This document shows, piece after piece, positions 6,427 through 10,807 of a stretch of DNA of 10,807 bases (its first letter is position 1; each line of letters begins with the position of its first letter). The notes beneath the pieces are model-generated. The model saw only the letters and a list, made by a program, of their open reading frames with translations. It searched no databases and was not told the DNA's origin. Made by a program: the position numbers and the translations under genes. Origin of the DNA: an uncultured Bacillota bacterium (GTDB taxonomy: Bacteria; Bacillota; JAAYKD01); assembly GCA_937897315.1 (NCBI GenBank), contig CALCNS010000173.1, positions 1 through 10,807 on the forward strand, read 5' to 3'.

Positions 6427-6972
6427 ATGGATTGGCCAAGTGAAGTGGAAAGTAAAATGAAAAGAAAGAACCAGATACTCTTTGCTAAGAATTGTGATTT
6501 TCTGTCCGATTTAACTGCTTTGATCCAACCACAATATCATCGTACATTAATTTTATGGGCATTCGAGTTTGCTGATGAAATGGTCAGTATTATGTTAGAA
6601 AAATTCCCGAATGAACACCGGCTAGAAACAGCTGTATTCCTTTCAAAAGAATGGGCTGCAGGAAAAGTAAAAATGCCCGTGGCGAAGCGAGCGATTTTAA
6701 ATGCTCATGCTGCGGCGAAAGATATGCCATTACCTGAGGATATTGCACTTTGTCATGCTGTTGGACAAGCTTGCAGTGTGGTACATACGAGCGGACACGC
6801 GTTGGGTTTTCCAATCTACGAGTTAACATGTTTGGTTCGAAAATACGGGTTTCCAACGTGTAAAACGATTGTCGAGGAGCGAAAGCAACAGTATTTCGAC
6901 AGACTTCTGTTTTGGCAAGAGCAAATCAAAGAAGATTCCATCCAGTGGGCAGATTTTTTAAAAGCAAGATAA
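6427..6972 (+). CDS. Putative immunity protein, Imm-5-like helical domain
   Basis: The 181-residue protein is largely alpha-helical, with no signal peptide or membrane segment. Its pattern matches what I know of Imm-5-like putative immunity proteins: LILWAFEFAD near 41-50, an EWAAGKVKM segment (75-83), NAHAAAKD (92-99), HAVGQA (110-115) and HTSGHALGFPIY (120-131). Such proteins are predicted to neutralise polymorphic toxins, but many family members, including this one, have no adjacent toxin gene, so the true role is uncertain. AGGGGG at 6414-6419 lies seven bases from the ATG at 6427. The in-frame TTG at 6409 and ATG at 6421 are upstream of or against it, so 6427 is chosen. It follows the MltG-like gene by 66 bases and precedes the stress-protein gene by 75. 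Confidence 0.65.
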   Translation: MDWPSEVESKMKRKNQILFAKNCDFLSDLTALIQPQYHRTLILWAFEFADEMVSIMLEKFPNEHRLETAVFLSKEWAAGKVKMPVAKRAILNAHAAAKDMPLPEDIALCHAVGQACSVVHTSGHALGFPIYELTCLVRKYGFPTCKTIVEERKQQYFDRLLFWQEQIKEDSIQWADFLKAR

Positions 6973-7005
6973 ATAGCATATTGGTAGAGGAAATATCAAA
7001 AATTC

Positions 7006-7024
7006 ATCGAAATACGTATTCGAT
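7006..7024. promoter_or_regulatory. Palindromic element before the universal stress protein gene
   Basis: ATCGA-A-ATACGTATTCGAT forms an inverted repeat centred on TACGTA with nine-base arms and one bulged A (7010). It lies 23 bases upstream of the chosen start and ends just before the ribosome binding site. No T tract follows, so an operator or a messenger hairpin is more likely than a terminator. No convincing -35/-10 pair is seen here; TTGGTA at 6981 lacks a partner. Confidence 0.4.
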
Positions 7025-7047
7025 AAATGGAGAAGGGTGTGTTTAAA

Positions 7048-7485
7048 ATGAAGTTAAAAGTCTTAATACCATTAGATGGTTCAGAAAGAAGTTTACATTC
7101 CATTAACTGGCTGAAAAAGTTCTTAACACAAGAAGAAGCCGAAGTCACTTTACTGAATATAGTAGAAATGGCCTCCTATGTTCCTCAAATTTCACCTCTT
7201 GGGGAGAGCTTAGTATTTGATCTTGGCGAATTATTTCAAATTTCCAAGAAAAGAAGTTTCGATACTTTAGATGAGGGGGAGAAGCTACTCGAAGGTTATG
7301 AGGTAGAAAAGCTGTCTTTGGAAGGGCAGAGCGGCGATGTGATTCTTGAAACAGCCAAAAATGGTGGATTTGATATGGTCATTATGACAAAATCTAGCGT
7401 TATGGGCTTATCTAGAATGATTGGGTCGGTTACGACAAAAGTAGTTCGAGATTCGGAAGTTGCAGTTGTCGTTGTGCCAGAATAA
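7048..7485 (+). CDS. Universal stress protein (UspA family)
   Basis: The 145-residue product has the Usp fold pattern: MKLKVLIPLDGSERS at the start with the conserved Asp of the first strand, an internal strand VTLLNIVE, and a C-terminal GLSRMIGSVTTKVV segment followed by VAVVVVPE. Usp proteins are cytoplasmic dimers that bind ATP or other nucleotides and respond to stress, anaerobiosis or starvation. Here the usual G-x-x-G part of the ATP loop is replaced by TKSS, while the later Gly-Ser is kept, so nucleotide binding may be altered or lost. AGAAGGG at 7031-7037 is ten bases from the ATG at 7048. The in-frame ATG at 7027 precedes that site and is rejected. It is the last gene before the terminator at 7520. 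Confidence 0.87.
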   Translation: MKLKVLIPLDGSERSLHSINWLKKFLTQEEAEVTLLNIVEMASYVPQISPLGESLVFDLGELFQISKKRSFDTLDEGEKLLEGYEVEKLSLEGQSGDVILETAKNGGFDMVIMTKSSVMGLSRMIGSVTTKVVRDSEVAVVVVPE

Positions 7486-7519
7486 GTTTTGGTAGTCATG
7501 TATACACGGATTGACTTAG

Positions 7520-7552
7520 GTAGCAGAGCGAAGGTGCGCTGCTACTTTTTTT
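7520..7552 (+). terminator. Intrinsic terminator after the stress protein gene
   Basis: GTAGCAGAGCG (7520-7530) pairs with CGCTGCTAC (7537-7545) through nine base pairs with a two-base bulge and a short AAGGTG loop, followed by seven T (7546-7552). It closes the dehydrogenase to stress-protein run. Confidence 0.85.
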
Positions 7553-7652
7553 ATTGGTTTCAGTATTGAAAGGAAAGTCAGAACAAGAAATTGAATTTCA
7601 ACATGTCTAAGTGATAAGGCTCAATGATATTTCGAGATTTCGAGGGAAAGGG

Positions 7653-7994
7653 ATGGTTTCTACGAACGATGAAATAAAGCAATACCTAGAGAAATTTGGT
7701 GATGAGATTCGTCATATGTTTATGGAAATTCGGGAAACAGTGGTACAAACGGGTCCAGATATGGTCGAAGAAAGAATGTGGGCTAAATTACCCAGTTATT
7801 ACGTAAATGAACGATTTGTTCGAATCATACCGTTCAAAGATCATATCAATATTGAAGCCAGTGCTCTCGTTCAGTTTGTAGATAAACTCACCCAGTACAA
7901 GATTACACCCAAAGGTATGCTCCAAATCTATACGAATCAGAAGATTCCTAAGGAGATTTTAGCATTAGCTTTTAAAGAAACTTTTTTTGGATAA
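7653..7994 (+). CDS. DUF1801 (YdhG-like) protein
   Basis: The 113-residue product matches the DUF1801 pattern: an N-terminal helix (DEIKQYLEKF), a middle EERMWAKLPSYY motif (about 40-51) corresponding to the family's E-x-x-x-W-x-x-P segment, then a strand-rich half with IIPFKDHINIEA and a C-terminal KIPKEI helix. The family is small, cytoplasmic and of unknown function, with an iron-chaperone-like fold. GAGGG at 7642-7646 lies six bases before the ATG at 7653. The frame is open back to a GTG at 7611, but that codon has no ribosome binding site, and a start at 7653 fits family length. It stands between a terminator and the next gene's promoter, so it is probably monocistronic, although its own promoter is not clear (TTGAAA at 7566 lacks a good -10). 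Confidence 0.75.
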   Translation: MVSTNDEIKQYLEKFGDEIRHMFMEIRETVVQTGPDMVEERMWAKLPSYYVNERFVRIIPFKDHINIEASALVQFVDKLTQYKITPKGMLQIYTNQKIPKEILALAFKETFFG

Positions 7995-8040
7995 AGTATG
8001 ACAATTAGAAAGTCCATTGAGGATACTGGGGCTTGAAATC

Positions 8041-8069
8041 TTGACAGACCTTCTCATTTGTATTATTCT
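8041..8069 (+). promoter_or_regulatory. Sigma-A type promoter of the flavin-binding protein gene
   Basis: A perfect -35 TTGACA at 8041-8046 is followed after exactly 17 bases by TATTCT at 8064-8069. TATTAT at 8061-8066 is a better hexamer but sits only 14 bases away. Transcription would start near 8076, leaving a leader of about 58 bases. Confidence 0.65.
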
Positions 8070-8133
8070 CTGAGGGTAAGTCTAGAAAAAAATAAAATGA
8101 CTTATAAGAAAAATAGAAAGAGGAGGAAATTTA

Positions 8134-8511
8134 ATGATTCAATTACCAGAAGTTGTTCTTCAAGCTTGGGAGAATCGAGAAAAAGCAGTTATACTCACCA
8201 CGGTAAACGAGCAAGGAATTCCCAATGCCATTTATGCCACCTGTGCTTCAAAGTACAATGACCACACGTTTGTAGTGGCCGACAACTATTTTGACAAAAC
8301 CCGAAAAAACATCTTAGCAAACAGTGCAGGATCCCTTCTGTTCATCACCAAAGAAGGGAAATCCTATCAACTCATCGGGACGTTTACTTATCATAAAGAT
8401 GGTGAGATATACGAAGATATGAAGAAGTGGAACCCCACCCGGTTGCCGGGACATGCTGCTGCAGCACTTCATATCACCGAAGTGTATTCTGGTTCTACGA
8501 AGTTGGCTTAG
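8134..8511 (+). CDS. Pyridoxamine 5'-phosphate oxidase-like FMN-binding split-barrel protein
   Basis: The 125-residue product has the split-barrel pattern of this superfamily: a first strand with AVILTTVNEQGIPNA (18-32), a second with YATCASK and HTFVVADNYFDKTRKNI (44-60) that would contact the flavin phosphate, then the strand pair SAGSLLFIT and SYQLIGTFTYHKDG. Single-domain members bind FMN or related flavins and are common in anaerobes. Few have a proven reaction, and vitamin B6 oxidation should not be assumed. AGGAGG at 8121-8126 is seven bases before the ATG. It has its own promoter at 8041 and terminator at 8531, so it is a single-gene unit. Confidence is high for the fold and low for the exact role. 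Confidence 0.82.
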   Translation: MIQLPEVVLQAWENREKAVILTTVNEQGIPNAIYATCASKYNDHTFVVADNYFDKTRKNILANSAGSLLFITKEGKSYQLIGTFTYHKDGEIYEDMKKWNPTRLPGHAAAALHITEVYSGSTKLA

Positions 8512-8521
8512 TTTACTAAAG

Positions 8522-8566
8522 AAAAAAGGTCCTTCGAAATCAACTTGCGATTTCGGAGGCTTTTTT
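8522..8566. terminator. Strong bidirectional-type terminator
   Basis: CCTTCGAAATC (8531-8541) pairs with GATTTCGGAGG (8549-8559) over 11 pairs, one a G-U wobble, around the loop AACTTGC. Six T follow at 8561-8566 and six A precede at 8522-8527. It ends the flavin-protein gene and could also stop minus-strand transcription. Confidence 0.88.
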
Positions 8567-8685
8567 ACATTCATGTTGAAAAAACTGCATTTCGTGTTGT
8601 AAAACGAGAATGATAGATAAATTTTGATAAAATGTTAGTTGGATTATTTTGCTCATACCAACTATGTTTTAGGAGGAATCTTTCT

Positions 8686-10713
8686 ATGAAAAAAATTCTG
8701 CTGTTCTTTTCACTCATACTTTTCATACTACTGGTTTTGCCACCATCCGTACTATTAGCAGATACAGCGAAGCCGAGTCAAACGAGTTTTGTGATGAATC
8801 AGCAAGCCGTTTCTGTAACAGCTACATACTCGATTAATGATACGAATTATTTACAGCTTCGTGCTATTGCAGCGTTATTAAATGGCACATCAGCTCAATT
8901 CAATGTGGGCTGGGATGGACAGTATGCCGTGATTGAGCCGGGGAAAGCATTCAGCAGCTCCGCATCAAATACAGAATTACGAAATACAACGAATGTTCGT
9001 AAAAGTAATACGAAATTTTCGATGAATGGAGAAGTCTTTTCGTTTGTAGATGCACGACTGATTGATGGAGATACCAATTACATCCAGCTTCGCGAATTTG
9101 CCCAAAAACTTTCCGGAACCGCTTCACAGTTCAATGTCTACTGGGATGGACCGGCAGGAAAAGCGGCCATCCAACCTGGAGTGGCCTATTCAGGTCTAGG
9201 TCCTCAAAGCAGTATCAGCACTCCCAAAGCGACAGGTGGAATCTCAAGGACCATTAATCTGGACAATCTGCTGACCTTTGAGGTTAGCAATACACATGCA
9301 TATGCGAGTGTGCTTGGTTATGACCCACTTGGTGTAGCTATAACTCATTTTCTTGTGGTATCGGAGGGTGCAGAAGTGAAATGCACGAAGTATGTACCCC
9401 CTTACAATACTCCTGCATGGCAAGAGAACAAATATATGATTTCACCGTTTACTAACATCTATTTTGAAACCGGTGCTCTCTGGCCGACCGTTTCTTACAA
9501 AAGCAGCTATGATGACCGAGAACGTGCGAAGATATCGCAAGGAAGTTCCGTTTTTGTGAGCAAAGGTATAGAATATTCGTTTGAAACATCAACCAGCGAT
9601 CCGGCCATTAAGTCCAAATACGGCGATGTGGGTGCGGCTTTTTACGCTTTAAGGATTTTTGTTGTTCCGGCTGAAGTAGCTGCTCAAATCGGAGGTTCTG
9701 CTCCGGAGGTGTTTGGAGCAAAGGTTCTCCAAGATTATTTTGTTCCACATGGTGCAGGTTCTGCACCGGTCACTTATGTTACCGACTCCAATGCCACGTT
9801 ATTAGAGGGTGAAAGATGGTATGTTCTCATGTATGACCATGTGAACAATGTTGTAACGGTGGAAATCAATGCGCAGGGGAACGCAGAATTAAGAGATGGA
9901 ACTACATTTTATGTAGAGAACAAGGAAAACAATCAGGTAAGTTTGCGCTTGGCAGACGGCAGGTACTTAGGTATCGAGGGCACTGTAGCAAGCGGGGCAA
10001 GAGCAAAAGCGGTGAGCAATCCATATTTATGGAGGATCTATTTTGAGAACAATGGTGGTTTCTTTAGCAACAACCGTTACAGTCTGCGTCCAACCACCAA
10101 TACAGGATTGGTATTATCCACTTCCGGTGAAATTTTAGATGGAACCGCAATCGCTTTGGCTTCACAGGCAAATGTGGATGCCCCCAAGACAGCCGAGTTT
10201 ACGTTTTATCCTTCCAGTGAACCCAAGACGGTTGCATGGAATACCGATTCCTCCGGGTCTGAGTCTACCTCCGATAGCGATAAACTGTTAGCAGATGGTG
10301 TCTATTCCATTAAATCGGCAAAAGACGAAAATTTTATTTTCGATGTGACCGGAAGCAGTACTGAAGACGGAGCCAAAATTGTCATTTACAAAAACATTGG
10401 CGGAAGCAACCAGCAATTTAGACTCACTCACGTGAAAGGCAACCAATATACCATTCAGAATGTTCATTCCGAAAAATGGTTAATCAGCAAAGGAACGGTA
10501 GGAGCTGCTCTTGTACAATCGGGCTCTGTATCGGAAGCGAACACAAAGACATTTACCATTGCCAAACAGTCCAATGGGAGTTATCGAATTACAGACAGCA
10601 AAGGATTATATTTAGGGATAACCGGTGGAAAAATTGCCAATGGGACCCCTATTATACTTTGGAACAAAGCCTCCGATGCCAGCCAGACCTACACCTTTGA
10701 AAAGATGGATTAA
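8686..10713 (+). CDS. Secreted multidomain protein: copper-amine-oxidase-N-like repeats and C-terminal ricin-type beta-trefoil
   Basis: The 675-residue protein has a classic signal peptide, probably cut after VLLA at residue 25. Two repeats of about 60 residues follow (32-90 and 108-169), sharing N/DTNY-x-QLR, NGT/SGT, QFNV-x-WDG and a closing PG-x-A-x-S pattern. These match the copper amine oxidase N-terminal domain (PF07833 type), common in exported proteins of Firmicutes and not itself an oxidase. Residues 185-365 are beta-rich and unrecognised. Residues 366-510 (GRYLGIEG, LWRIYFENN, GLVLSTSG) look like a degenerate beta-trefoil, and 534-675 is a ricin B-type trefoil with GVYSIKS, NQQFRL, GLYLGITG and QTYTFE. 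A Ser/Asp-rich linker (519-532) joins them. It is probably a carbohydrate-binding wall or extracellular protein. AGGAGGA at 8671-8677 fixes the ATG; the frame extends 18 codons upstream. Confidence 0.8.
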   Translation: MKKILLFFSLILFILLVLPPSVLLADTAKPSQTSFVMNQQAVSVTATYSINDTNYLQLRAIAALLNGTSAQFNVGWDGQYAVIEPGKAFSSSASNTELRNTTNVRKSNTKFSMNGEVFSFVDARLIDGDTNYIQLREFAQKLSGTASQFNVYWDGPAGKAAIQPGVAYSGLGPQSSISTPKATGGISRTINLDNLLTFEVSNTHAYASVLGYDPLGVAITHFLVVSEGAEVKCTKYVPPYNTPAWQENKYMISPFTNIYFETGALWPTVSYKSSYDDRERAKISQGSSVFVSKGIEYSFETSTSDPAIKSKYGDVGAAFYALRIFVVPAEVAAQIGGSAPEVFGAKVLQDYFVPHGAGSAPVTYVTDSNATLLEGERWYVLMYDHVNNVVTVEINAQGNAELRDGTTFYVENKENNQVSLRLADGRYLGIEGTVASGARAKAVSNPYLWRIYFENNGGFFSNNRYSLRPTTNTGLVLSTSGEILDGTAIALASQANVDAPKTAEFTFYPSSEPKTVAWNTDSSGSESTSDSDKLLADGVYSIKSAKDENFIFDVTGSSTEDGAKIVIYKNIGGSNQQFRLTHVKGNQYTIQNVHSEKWLISKGTVGAALVQSGSVSEANTKTFTIAKQSNGSYRITDSKGLYLGITGGKIANGTPIILWNKASDASQTYTFEKMD

Positions 10714-10723
10714 CAAAGAAGCA

Positions 10724-10757
10724 GAAGCTTCCGAGATTTATAAATCACGGAAGCTTC
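10724..10757. terminator. Long perfect hairpin after the secreted protein gene
   Basis: GAAGCTTCCG (10724-10733) and CGGAAGCTTC (10748-10757) are perfect 10-base arms, and the loop contains a further GATTT/AAATC pairing. No T tract follows, so it may be a messenger-stabilising or factor-assisted element rather than a classic intrinsic terminator. Confidence 0.55.
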
Positions 10758-10767
10758 AGACTGTCAA

Positions 10768-10803
10768 AGAACGCTGTGTCTCGAAACGGAGAAGCAGCGT
10801 TCT
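10768..10803 (+). terminator. Second hairpin at the window edge, probable terminator
   Basis: AGAACGCTG (10768-10776) pairs perfectly with CAGCGTTCT (10795-10803), with an inner TCTC/GAGA pairing after a two-by-two mismatch. A pyrimidine tract begins right after (tctt), but the window ends before a T run can be confirmed. Confidence 0.55.
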
Positions 10804-10807
10804 TCTT

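Noticed and set aside
8597..8633. Promoter for the large secreted protein (TTGTAA with TAAAAT or similar boxes)
   Set aside because: No -35/-10 pair has acceptable spacing in this AT-rich leader, so no promoter is called although one must exist nearby.

Overview
The window looks like chromosomal DNA of a low-to-mid GC Gram-positive bacterium, most likely an anaerobic Clostridia-type Firmicute. The reasons are strong AGGAGG-type ribosome binding sites, several TTG starts, a lipobox lipoprotein, a G5/3D cell-wall protein, an exported MltG-like protein, and a secreted protein with copper-amine-oxidase-N-like repeats. This placement is inference from gene content; no marker gene fixes the genus. 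No tRNA, rRNA, CRISPR array or transposase was seen.

Region 1-3160 begins with the 3' half of a terminator-like hairpin, and a near-identical copy recurs at 3130-3172. Between the copies lie a zinc-metallopeptidase gene split over two overlapping frames (362-751 and 751-1395), a lipoprotein with two DTG-containing lobes that reads as a pepsin-like bilobal aspartic protease (1601-2560), and a GNAT acetyltransferase (2677-3090). The protease-rich content and flanking repeats make this the most unusual part of the window.

Region 3269-7552 centres on the cell envelope. A minus-strand YabE-like protein (two DUF348, G5, 3D) has a clear sigma-A promoter and diverges from a plus-strand run: a D-2-hydroxyacid dehydrogenase, a short cysteine-rich MltG-like transglycosylase, an Imm-5-like putative immunity protein and a universal stress protein. 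Gaps in that run are 66-75 nt and it ends at a strong terminator (7520-7552). The 3D protein and MltG both act on peptidoglycan glycan strands, so the locus may serve wall remodelling.

Region 7653-10803 holds a DUF1801 protein, a pyridoxamine-5'-phosphate-oxidase-like flavin protein with its own promoter and terminator, and a 675-residue secreted multidomain protein (two copper-amine-oxidase-N-like repeats, an unknown middle region, and two probable beta-trefoil modules) followed by two strong hairpins. For seven genes the ribosome binding site points to a start downstream of the longest reading frame; the corrected starts are used here.
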